64,000 nt of DNA from Thinopyrum elongatum (Eukaryota > Streptophyta > Magnoliopsida > Poales > Poaceae), in assembly GCA_011799875.1 (NCBI GenBank), contig CM022301.1:207676477-207740476 (forward strand). The letters are read 5' to 3'. Below the pieces are notes generated by a model. That model worked only from the letters and a program-made list of their open reading frames with translations. It searched no databases and was not told where the DNA came from. Within the stretch, counting starts at the first letter, position 1. Each line of letters begins with the position of its first letter. Position numbers and translations under genes: made by a program. This document shows, piece by piece, positions 22,712-32,338 of the stretch.

Positions 22712-23125
22712 TTACCATCACATATTCATACTACTTCAAGGTGCATTAAATCGACACATGCAAGGATCAAAAGGAAAGTCACGGCATGCATGCATGCGTT
22801 GTAACTAATGCATCGGTAAACACAATTTTTTGAAATATATCGTGTACACTGCTTTGATGTGTCGCTCAACTCATACAACAAGGAGAAGCTTGATTACAAT
22901 GCCCTATCCATCGCCCATGAGCGTGGTAGCTCGTAGGACTAGGAGAAGCTTTTGCTACACGCTCTCCCTCCCGCACGCGGTGGACATGCAGCATTTCATT
23001 CTGTGTAAGATGGCCAGAAGCATACTAGTGCTCCATTGTAGTAGTAACATCATTGTTCGACTTCCCAAAGAGGTGAAGAGCCAAGCGCAACCTGAACGCT
23101 CGCGTGGCAGTTTCATGTGTAGGGG
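22712..23125. repeat. ~410-bp segmental duplication, copy A
   Basis: It matches 23629-24029 in order: AAGGTGCATTAAATC, GATCAA.AGGAAA.TCACGGCA, TTTGATGTGTC, AACAAGGAGA.GCTTGATTAC, AGGAGAAGCTTTTGCT, GGTGGACATGCAGCA, AGTAGTAACATCATTGTTCGAC and GTGTAGGGGAGG. It has no recognisable gene. It lies directly upstream of the SINA-like pseudogene. Confidence 0.8.
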
Positions 23126-23256
23126 AGGTAATAGTAACATAGTCTAGGATAGCGTGTACTACTATGTTACTAGTGTAAAGTTACTCTCTATTTTGAGGGG
23201 CCGGTTACCCACTACTACTATGGATGTAGTAACGTAGCCCAGGGTACCGTGTATGT

Positions 23257-23622
23257 TGGGCATCCACAATGTTTCGTTTTGCCGCCTCTAAAGGCTACCT
23301 CTAAGCCTTAGAAGCCGATGCCATACAGTGCAGATCATGCATCTAAGCTTAAAATCATTGGAGTCGCCTCCATGCTAAGTGGCCGTCTCCAAGCATTTTT
23401 TGATTAAAATAATCTTCTGGCCCTACCTTTCATCCTGATGATTGTAGTTTGCATGCTGATCTGGTCAAGAGAGGAATATATATTTTAACTTGCGGTGGGG
23501 TAAATGTTAGAGGCTACAGCAAATATTATACACTGTGGTCTTTTAGCCAAGTTTAGAGGCAAGCATGTGGGGCCCGTGTTAGAGGCAGTGCTGCCTCCAA
23601 ACACTGGAGGTGCTATCCACTG
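23257..23622. mobile_element. MITE-like element between the duplicated blocks
   Basis: A GGGCATCCACAATGTTT end at the left and an inverted, diverged counterpart (AAACACTGGAGGTGCTATCC) at the right bracket an AT-rich interior with repeated GCCTCTAA/TTAGAGGC words. It lies exactly in the gap between the two duplication copies. Terminal repeats are imperfect and no target duplication was fixed. Confidence 0.4.
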
Positions 23623-23628
23623 TGACAA

Positions 23629-24029
23629 GTTTACCATCACATGTACATACTGCAAGGTGCATTAAATCAACAGATGCAAGGATCAACAGGAAACTCACGG
23701 CACGCATGCATTGTAATTAATGCATAGGTAAACACAACTTTTTGAGAAAATCATGCTTTGATGTGTCACATCAACTCGTACAACAAGGAGAGGCTTGATT
23801 ACTACGCCCTCTCCCTCCTCGCCCATGCGCACGGTGGCTCGCAGACGAGGAGAAGCTTTTGCTTACAACAAACTCTCCCTCCCCCACACGGTGGACATGC
23901 AGCAGTTGATTCGGTGCTATAGAAGTAGTAACATCATTGTTCGACTTCTCGAAGGGGCGAAGAGCCAAGCACATCCCGAACATGGCAGTTGTGAACACTC
24001 GCGTGGCAGTCTTATGTGTAGGGGAGGGA
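23629..24029. repeat. ~410-bp segmental duplication, copy B
   Basis: Counterpart of 22712-23125. It has a ~30-bp deletion relative to copy A near 23920 and small insertions near 23835. Homology continues beyond it, to 24130, with the block at 20930-21140. Confidence 0.8.
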
Positions 24030-24566
24030 CGTGGTGTGGCAGTTTTGTGGCAATTCATTTCTATTGATGTTTGCGTCCAATAGGTGCCACCGTTGGATGT
24101 GCATCTTACAGTTATTATGGCGATTGCTAGTTATAGTCATCTGACAAAAATCAAATAATCCCAAAACAAACCCGACCACATTTCTTGTTTCTAGAAATGA
24201 ATAGGAATCAACCAATAAGAGACGTGGGCCATGTATGTTTTTAATGCCTTGAGACTACCTAGCACGACATGCAGCGGTCAGTTCATTGCATGCAATGGTA
24301 TTAATTAGCAAATAAATATTAAGTTCTCTTGTTTTCCTCTCCGCCTTGGTCGCGGTGCACAATGTAGTAGTACTACTAATGACTAGTCTCTTTTTGACAC
24401 GCATTTACGTTGATACAGCTTGAATGGCAACGAGGGAGAGGGTAGCGGTTCCCGAAACATTGAACGGTCAATGATGCATCCTCATTCAATTAGCATGCAG
24501 AGGGAATTAACTGGAGAAGCAGAATGGAGCCAGCACGATGTGAATGCAACGCAGTTTGGACTCTCA

Positions 24567-24574
24567 TATAAAGG
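24567..24574 (+). promoter_or_regulatory. TATA box of the unknown gene at 24672
   Basis: TATAAAGG lies 98 bp upstream of the first ATG, with CA-rich leader sequence between them. This is a normal plant core-promoter layout. Confidence 0.5.
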
Positions 24575-24671
24575 CGCCCCACCACTCCAATCCATCTACA
24601 CCTAGTCTCTACGCAACACTGCTCACTCCAATCCTAGACCAAGACCAAGTGACCAGAAGCCACAAGCACCC

Positions 24672-25212
24672 ATGGAGGGGATGGATGCGAGCGGCAGTCG
24701 GCTATGCCAGATCATCCAAGACGATGGCCTGCGGCCCCACACCACACAACGTTTGCAAATGGTGCTGGCGACCACCGGCGTCATTGCCCTCATCGACGCC
24801 GGTTCGCTCCATCCGCAAGTTCACCGTCGTCAAGAAGCACGCGGACGACCTTGCCGTACTCCTCCAGCCTGCGCGCCCAGGCTCCTCATTGCCTGCCACC
24901 CTCATCGGCCTCCATGGTGATGAACTCTTTCAAGCACTGGTGGCCCTGCAACTGCCGGAGGTCATGACGAAGAATGTCCACCTCGAGGCCGCGCTCACTG
25001 CACAGTGCCTCGCCATGCAAGAAACCATCGACCTACACATCCACGTCTATGAGGAAGTCGTCTACATAGGCCACTACAAGGCCAGGGAGGACGCAAAGAC
25101 GTTGGCCTTCTATGACTGGCAGGAATCTTTGGACGCCATTGTTTAGAAGCACGTTGACCTGGCCACGAAAGCCGCTGCTCCTCAACTGCCGTTCGGTGGG
25201 CTGGCGCCCTGA
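24672..25212 (+). pseudogene. Unknown plant protein gene, frameshifted
   Basis: The ATG at 24672 (ATGGAGG in a good context) opens a frame reading MEGMDASGSRLCQIIQDDG and continuing to about 24815. Beyond that a different frame carries the protein-like sequence: FTVVKKHADDLAVLLQPA, LIGLHGDELFQALVALQLP and AQCLAMQETIDLHIHVYEE, as far as DWQESLDAIV. One indel near 24795-24825 explains the switch. A TAG at 25144-25146 is followed in frame by KHVDLATKAAAPQLPFGG and a TGA at 25210-25212, which looks like the original end, so the TAG is probably a former CAG. The predicted protein is about 180 residues, helical and soluble in character, with no signal peptide or membrane segment. I do not recognise the family. 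The TATA box upstream suggests it was once a real transcription unit. Confidence 0.55.
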
Positions 25213-25365
25213 GTCAAGGAGGAGAAGGTCATCAATGGATGCATATTTCTTCTTGCCTCCTGTAACCAGCACTGCATCGCCTCGTGGCCTTAATGTGTTA
25301 GTGTATGGCATTTTTATTCGAGTCGTAAATGACATGTGTGATCCCCTACTCTTATTTGGCATTAA

Positions 25366-25650
25366 GAGCAAGTATAATAAGGTGACATAGGCGGGCTGTA
25401 AGACTTTAAATATTATATCTTTGCTGAGTTGGATGAGAGAGAAGAGGAGAGAGAAGAGAAGCGGGCTGTAGATTTACAGCCGGCTGTAGCACGGGCTCCA
25501 AGAAGCTATGTGAGAGTATAAGGTGAGCCATGTAGTGAAAAAGTAGTACTTCTTTGTAGCCCACTACTATACATGTTGACTATTACACCGGCTATAGATG
25601 ACATGGCAACATGTTATAGCCATCAGTGGGCTATATTATTAACCATGCTC
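25366..25650 (+). mobile_element. Tourist/Harbinger-like MITE, copy 2
   Basis: Ends GAGCAAGTATAATAAGG and TATTAACCATGCTC are inverted repeats, and a TAA target duplication flanks them (25363-25365 and 25651-25653), as in PIF/Harbinger elements. Interior words GGCTGTAG, CAGCCGGCTG and GAGAGAAGAG are the reverse complement of copy 1 at 19738-20021. A fragment of the same interior recurs at about 26340-26395. Confidence 0.75.
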
Positions 25651-25691
25651 TAATTATATGTAGTATCACTGTCTTCGTCCTGGTTTACTAC

Positions 25692-25922
25692 CTACATCCT
25701 GGTTTATTAGTCCCTTTTGTAATTTGTGCTAAATTTTGACCAAAGATTTTAACTGACAAAGTGTTAGTGCATGTCAACAAAAATTATATCGTTGGATTCG
25801 TATTTGAACATAGTTTTCAATGATATAATTTTGGTGACATGCATGAACATTATGTTAGTCAAATTTATGGTCAAAATTTGGCACAGATTATGATGGGGAC
25901 CAATAAATCAGGACGAAGGTAG
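25692..25922. mobile_element. Stowaway-like MITE, near-perfect palindrome
   Basis: The left half begins CTACATCCTGGTTTATTAGTCCC. The reverse complement of the right end begins CTACCTTCGTCCTGATTTATTGG. Pairing continues inward for most of the 231 bp, for example AATTTTGACCA against TGGTCAAAATT, and TGACATGCA in both arms. The transcript would fold into one long hairpin. A further partial copy of the terminal repeat lies just outside at 25674-25690. Confidence 0.7.
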
Positions 25923-26099
25923 ACTGGTCACCATCGTGTTTTGTGCCAAATTTTGACTTCATATTTACGTGTGAGACCCAACCTACATGGAGAGAGTATA
26001 TATATTGGCGCGACAACCAAACTTATAAATTCAAAACTGAGCGTTACATGTCACGAGTTCAAAATGAGAAAGTGGAACAAGTACAACACGCCTGTGCTG

Positions 26100-26275
26100 T
26101 TCGCGTCGCACCCCACCCTGTCATTCCGGCCCACCGCTCAGCGTGCATTGGCTTGGCATTTTCTATCTACAAGTTAAAAAGGTAAAGACTGCCACGTTCG
26201 CGTCGCATCCCCACATGGTCTGTCCGGCACACCGCTCAAGCTAGGGAAGGCTTGTTGTCTTAGCATTTTCATTGT
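26100..26275. repeat. Two degenerate units related to the 94-bp repeat at 20.6 kb
   Basis: GTTCGCGTCGCACCCC...CCGGCCCACCGCTCA...TTGGCTTGGCATTTTC at 26100 and a second version at 26195 share the order of words with 20575-20862 (GCGTCGCCCC, TCCGGCCCGCCGCTCACC, CGGCTTGG). Confidence 0.55.
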
Positions 26276-28674
26276 CAGGTGGGGCCGCAGTTGAGCAAAC
26301 CGACTATCGGCAAATCCCCACCCCGCCCACCACGCGTCGGCTGAGTTAGAATTAGAAGAGAGAAACGAGAGAGAAGAGCTAGTTGTAGCACGGACGCTGT
26401 TGTCAGATGGGACTCGTGTTGATAGAATAGGAGTACTGAGTACTCTTACGTCTAGTACCACTAGTTGGGTGCGTGCGGCCTATACCTGTCATCACTTTAG
26501 GTCTCCTGTTTGAACCGCAGCTACGATTCATAGCACATAATTGTTCACACATTTTTCCTCCTATATGTACTCCTAGGCTATTTCCACGTGCTTCCTTTCG
26601 CCGACATGTGGGACATAGAGCATCTGGGCCGTAGTGCATGCACGACTCGAAGCATATGCAACCATGTCAGCGTACTTTACATTTCAGACCTGGCGAATTA
26701 CATGCAAACCCCTCACAGAAGAATGAATAAATAAATAAATGAAATACTACATGCAAACCGGATTATTTTCATAGAAACTGGAGCACGTTCATTAAATTTT
26801 GGACATAATACATTAAAAAAAAGACTGGACCTAATCCAGTCTAAGGGCCTCTTTGATTCGCAGGATACTAAAAACACAGGAATGGGAAAAGTATGATGGC
26901 GATGAACCGAGAGGAGGAAGCGGTGGCGTGTTTTTGTACATGCTAGAGACTAGACTGTAGTACATTGTTTTTTATGGCCATATCACCACATAGTTTTCTA
27001 TGGCCTAACGCCTGCTGGTTCATTGGGCTGCCGTGTTTCGCACTCCTCCGACGTACTAGTATATACTACTATATATACGGCATGATTCTTTGCTCCTTCT
27101 TACGTCGCTGACATGTGTAAGAGCCAGCATCCGGGTAGACATGTCATGCACCATATTAGAGTGGGGAACGGAAGGGGAGCCTCACCCCGGTTCATAGCAC
27201 CGCAGTAATAATGACTATAATGAGCAGTCATATCATAAGACCCCATCTTTCCAGCAGTAACGAGCCGTCAAATCACACAACCCTACCTTTCCAGCAGTAA
27301 GTTGAATCCGCTACTCCCTCACCCTCCTCGCCTCTCTGTCAAACCGGCTAGGTGAAACTGCCGCGCGTACTGCCCAAGAAAAGCCCCGCCCTCGACTTCT
27401 AAATACTCCTATAATTTTGTATTGATGAATTGCGCCATGGAGCAAAAAACCAAAAGAAAAAAGGTGGTACATGTAAACAAATACAGTTTAAGATCTAGCT
27501 AGCGATTCAGAATGTAAACCGTGCATGTGTTTATACGTATAGGTTACTTCAAAGTACCGAGTCCATGCAATGTGGTCAAACTGTACCATCAATATCTCAA
27601 AGCCAAAATAGTTGGAGCTTCTTCGTTCTATATAAATACTAGTATATGTTTATTCACCCGTGGGGTTGTTCAATGTATGGAGGGCCGGGGTCCTCAAGTG
27701 AACAATACTCCCTCCGTTCCTTATTAATCCGCATATAAGATTTGTGTCTAGTCAAACTCTATAAACTTTGACCAAATTTATATAAAAATACCAAGGGACC
27801 GGTTGAGTACTACTAGTAGTAAGTAGTACAGTACATTACAAAGTGCGACGTGCAGTTAGTCACGTTAAATAAGAGTTTCTTTTCTTTAATGCCACGTACA
27901 CAAATTGAAACGCTTGTTATGGAGAGAAAAAGATAATCACTCCACTATATATACTAGTAAGTCATACATGCTACGCATGTAAGGGCGCTGGTTTATATAC
28001 TTTATTTGTAGGAAAAAATGTTTGAATAGTGCGTCCAACTTATGTTTTTATCTTCCTAAAAAAAACTTATATTTTTGTCTTCACCAGTTTGCTTTATCTC
28101 ACCTAAGTTGAGTATGCACACTCCACAAGATCTTAGAAAGTAGGAATATCAAGAAATTTCAAAATGACAACTTCCGACTATTGGAGCAGTACAACAATTG
28201 ATAGAGCCTTAAATTTATTTATTTTTGTGTGGAAAACGGACATCACCAAAAATATTGATTGTCATAGTCAGCAATGATCGAGCACCATGGTGTGATCAAT
28301 GATACAAACATTAAAAATCCTGGTATTTAGCGCGGTGAGCATGAGATGGATCAGAACACATGCGCATTGTCCATGATTTTACATGATTGTTCTAGAAATG
28401 CCCGAAGCACTATAGCTTCACGCTAGACCTGGCAACCATCTCATAACACTAACAAAATAGAAAGATCTAGAGACGCAAGGTGGCACGATCTGACACAACC
28501 AAGAAGTTAATCCAATGGTTGTGAATGCTCGGATTTGCCGCCTGCCTGCCGTTGGATGGGAGTAAATCAATGGCTACTATTTGAAGTTATTCGCATACTA
28601 TATAGGGGGATAGATAGGCAGGAGCCTGAGCGCTTGCTTTACTAGGGTTGCTCTCTTCAGTCTTCATTCTCTCA
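26276..28674. other. Gene-poor stretch before the Copia element
   Basis: No gene is supported. It holds a MITE fragment (~26340-26395), a Stowaway end (27707-27790) and simple AT-rich DNA. Near 28597 a CTATATAGGG word is followed by a CT-rich leader-like tract (28650-28674) that continues beyond the Copia insertion at 37884. The insertion may therefore sit in the 5' leader of a former gene. Confidence 0.45.
27707..27790 (+). mobile_element. Stowaway MITE fragment
   Basis: CTCCCTCCGTTCCTTATTAAT is the classic Stowaway terminal sequence. It is followed by the family-typical GTCAAACTCTATAAACTTTG. The right half is missing. Confidence 0.7.
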
Positions 28675-29019
28675 TGAAAGCACAAGTGCTCCCTGGGTGA
28701 TTTTGGTAATTAATGTCAACATATCTCTTGTTGGACTAATGCTCTTATCTAGTGTATTTCAGACAAGTTCAACAATGGCGTGGAAAGGACAAGAGGATGT
28801 GGAACCTCTTCAAGGTGCCTAGGACATGCATTGGCTAAAGCTCAAGACTCTTCATTTATATTTTAGTGATCCAAGATCACATTGAGTCCATAGGAAAGTC
28901 AATACTATTAAAAGGGGATGAGGTGTTGCTTAATGGTCTACTTGCTCAAATGCTTAGTGACATTGCTCCAAAGCCCTCAACCACTTTCTCATTCCAAATA
29001 TGTCCAAAACCCAAAGTCA

Positions 29020-29415
29020 AACTCGGCCTCAGCGATTCTTCCTATCCGGCGCCACCGAGTTCATATGACATAGCCACTGCCAGAAACCCTAATAGTTCGG
29101 TCACATCGATACGGATCTCGGTCTCACCGAGATGGCCTTGCAAACTCTCTGTTGCCTATTGCAATTGTTTCGGTCTCACCGAAAATGCAATCGGTCACAC
29201 CGAGTTGGCTTGACATCTTCTCTGTTGCCTTATTGCTTCACTTTGGTCTCACCGAGTTGATGCAATTGGTGCCACCGAGTTGATGTTTGCCCTAAGCCCT
29301 AGCACATCGGTCCCACCGAGTTGTTCCAGTCGGTCCCACCGAGATTCCTAACGTTCACATTTTGAACTGAATCGGTCTCACCGAGTTCTTCTATTCGGTC
29401 TGACCGAGTTGGGTC
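29020..29415 (+). promoter_or_regulatory. Array of CGGT..ACCG quasi-palindromes in U3
   Basis: About ten or more words of the form TCGGTCTCACCGAGTT, CTCGGTCTCACCGAGA, TCGGTCCCACCGAG and CGGTCTGACCGAG lie in 400 bp directly upstream of the TATA box. Each is an inverted repeat (CGGT against ACCG) around a 3-base centre. The array recurs in the 3' LTR (36640-37030), and related words appear at 35155-35330 inside the element. A cluster of dyad sites just upstream of a core promoter is what a dimeric DNA-binding factor would recognise; that role is inference. Confidence 0.6.
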
Positions 29416-29449
29416 AAATGTGTGCAACGGTTGGATTTTGTGCGGAGGC

Positions 29450-29457
29450 TATATATA
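29450..29457 (+). promoter_or_regulatory. TATA box of the Copia LTR
   Basis: TATATATA followed by CCCCTCCACCCCC sits after the motif array. The 3' LTR has the same at 37068-37075. Confidence 0.7.
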
Positions 29458-30267
29458 CCCCTCCACCCCCTTATCCATATGAGAGAGAGCCATCAGAACG
29501 TGCCTACACTTCCAGCATACATTTTCTGAGAGAGAACCACCTACTCATGTGTTGAGATCAAGACATTCCAATCCTACCACAAGAATCTTGATTTCTAGCC
29601 TTCCCCAAGTTGCTTTCCACTCAAATCATCTTTCCACCATAGCCAAATCTGAGAGAGAGAGAGTAGAGTGTTGGGGAGACTATCATTTGAAGCACAAGAG
29701 CAAGGAGTTCATCATGAACACACCATCTATTACCTTTTGGAGAGTGGTGTCTCCTAGATTGGTTAGGTGTCGCTTGGGAGCCTCCGACAAGATTGTGGAG
29801 TTGAACCAAGAAGTTTGTAAGGGCAAGGAGATCGCCTACTTCATGAAGATCTACCCGAGTGAGGCAAGTCCTTCATGGGCGATGGCCATGGTGGGATAGA
29901 CAAGGTTACTTCTTCGTGGACCCTTCATGGGTGGAGCCCTCCGTGGACTCGCGCAACCGTTACCCTTCGTGGGTTGAAGTCTCCATCAACGTGGATGTAT
30001 GATAGCACCACCTATCGGAACCACTCCAAAAATCTCCGTGTCTTCATTGCGTTTGCACACTCCAATCCCATCCCTTTACTTTCTTGCAATTAGCATGCTT
30101 TACTTTTTCCACTGCTCATACTCTTGACATGCTTGCTTGAAATGTATTGTGAATGCTTAAACTTGTGCTAAAACTCCACCTCAACTTAAAGAACTTAAAA
30201 ATTGCCACTTTTACTTGTTGAGGTTCTAATCACCCCCCTCTAGACCCCTCTTCTCGATCCTTTCAAT

Positions 30268-30279
30268 TGGTATCAGAGC
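30268..30279 (+). promoter_or_regulatory. Primer-binding site, initiator tRNA-Met type
   Basis: TGGTATCAGAGC lies two bases after the LTR. Confidence 0.9.
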
Positions 30280-30320
30280 GTTGGTCTCCATTGCTTTGGT
30301 TTAATTACCATTGGAGGAAG

Positions 30321-30928
30321 ATGGATGAGTCTACGATCGGGAGTATTAGACATAGAGTGCCTATGCTTGACGGAGAGTTCTATAGTTCTTGGAAGAATGA
30401 GATGCTTGATATTTTCAATGAATATAATTTTAACAAGTATATTACTAGTCCTTATGTGCCCCCATTGATCCTTTGCATCCTACCCCCGATGAGTATCTTG
30501 AGATGACCCGCAATCTTAGAACTATTGATCTTATCATGAGAGGATTGCCTAGAAATTTGCTTGTATGCTTGTCTACCTTTGAATGTGCTTACACTATATG
30601 GAAATATCTTGAGGAGCGCTTTCCAAACTATTCCTTAAAAAATCTAGATGAGATTCTTCAAAAGTCCATTGCTTTTCATAAAATGAATCCTAGTGATCCT
30701 AAATTTGATGATTGTCTATTTGAGCTCCGTGACCTTATGCGTGCCAAAGGAGATGTTGGAGTCATTAGTAGCATCATCTCATAAGTTATTAGAATTCATA
30801 AACATGCACATTGTCATGGTCATAAATCTAATGAATCACACTCTCTAGGTGATGACCACTCACATGATGATGTTGAACATGGATACTATGATGAGGATGA
30901 TGATAGTGACTTTGATATTGATGAGTCA
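30321..30928 (+). pseudogene. gag: Copia gag, frameshifted
   Basis: ATG at 30321 opens MDESTIGSIRHRVPMLDGEF and YSSWKNEMLDIF, the usual Copia Gag start (UBN2-type). A C5 run at 30459-30463 carries a one-base indel, after which another frame continues PTPDEYLEMTRNLRTIDLIM, KYLEERFPNYSLKNLDE and FELRDLMRAKGDVGV. A TAA at 30782-30784 interrupts before an Asp/His-rich linker. The CCHC zinc knuckle normally found here is not visible between 30785 and 30928, so that part seems to be deleted. The N-terminal Gag body is otherwise recognisable, but no complete protein can be made. Confidence 0.8.
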
Positions 30929-32330
30929 ATGAGACACTTTGGTCTTATGGCTAACCTTCGTGGTTTCATGGACGGAGGAAAGGAATGGGTTCTTGATAGT
31001 GGATGTACTAATCATATGACCAGAGATAAGGACATGTTTCGTGAGCTTGCTGAGAACGACGGTCCCTGCAAGTATGTCACTTTTGGTGACAACTCCAAGG
31101 GTAAGGTAGTTGGCCTTGGTAAGGTGGCCATCTCCCATGATAGCTCCATCCAAAACATTATGCTCGTAGAATCCCTTGGTTATAATCTAATTTTTGTATC
31201 TAGACTAGCTGACTTCGGTTTCAATGTTCTATTTACTGAAGTAGATTGCCAAGTGTTTCGAAGAGATAATTATAATATGGTCTTTACTGGTATTCATAGA
31301 GGTGATCTATACATTGTTGATTTCACTAAGAGAGCTCAACCTCGTACTTGCTTAATTGCTAAATCTTCCAAAGGTTGGTTATGGCATAGAAGACTAGGTC
31401 ACGTGGGCATGCGAAATCTTGATAAGCTTATTAAAGGTGATCATATCCTTGGTGTTAAAGATGTCATATTTGACAAGGGTAGACTTTGTAGTGCTTGCGA
31501 AGGAGGAAAACAGGTTGGAGGAAGCCATCCCGTGAAGAACATCATGACCACAAGAAGACCACTTGAGCTACTTCATATGGATCTTTTCGGTCCCAATGCC
31601 TACAAGAGTCTCTGTGGTAACTCGTTCGGTTTGGTCATTGTTGATGATTTTTTTAAGATTTACGTGGGTGTTCTTTCTTGATGATAAATCGCATATCCAA
31701 AAGATCTTCAAGAACTTTGCTAGGAAGGCCCAAAACCATTTTGAAGTGAAGATCAAGAAGGTTCGAAGCGACAATGGAACGGAGTTCAAGAACGCCAATG
31801 TGGATACCTTTCTTGATGGAGAAGGCATTTCACATGAGTTTTCGGCTACGTAGACACCTCAACAAAATGGAGTTGTTGAGAGGAAGAACCGGACACTTAT
31901 TGAGATGGCAAGAATGATGCTTGATGAATACAAGACGCCAAGACACTTTTGGGCGGAGGTGGTTGAGACAGCTTGTCATGCCATGAATCGACTATATCTT
32001 CACAAGCTTCTCAGCAAGACGGCATACGAGCTTCTCACCGGTAACAACCCCCAAGTTGGATACTTTCGAGTATTTGGCTCAAAGTGCTACATTCTTGATA
32101 AGCATCATCGTTCAAAATTTTCTCCTAAATCTCATGAAGGTTTTCTACTCGGTTATGGCTGAAACTCTCACACATACCGTGTCTACAACAATTTCATCTG
32201 CAAGGTTGAAGAGATGGTAGATGTGAAGTTTGATGAATCTAATGGCTCACAAGTAGAGCAATTGCCAATTGATGTAGGAGACAAAGACCCTTCGGAAGCA
32301 ATTCAAGACTTGTATGTTGGCAAGATTGGC
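30929..32330 (+). pseudogene. pol: Copia protease and integrase segment, broken
   Basis: The protease active site WVLDSGCTNHMT lies near the start. The pre-integrase region has the zinc-binding LWHRRLGHVGMRNL and LCSACEGGKQ. The integrase core gives HMDLFGP, VRSDNGTEF and QNGVVERKNRTL, that is D, D and E. A frameshift near 31670 splits the core. A TAG at 31851-31853 precedes TPQQNG, and a TGA at 32160-32162 interrupts the C-terminal part (FLLGYG-stop-NSHTYRVYN). A further frameshift occurs near 32335. All enzymatic motifs are still recognisable, but the frame is not usable. Confidence 0.82.
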
Positions 32331-32338
32331 CAACGGAG

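Larger units (their letters stand above)
28675..30265 (+). repeat. 5' LTR of the Copia element (1,591 bp)
   Basis: TGAAAG to TTTCA, matching 36293-37878 with about three differences in the first 200 bp and more further in. It contains the CGGT/ACCG motif array and a TATA box, so it holds a full U3 promoter. Confidence 0.92.
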
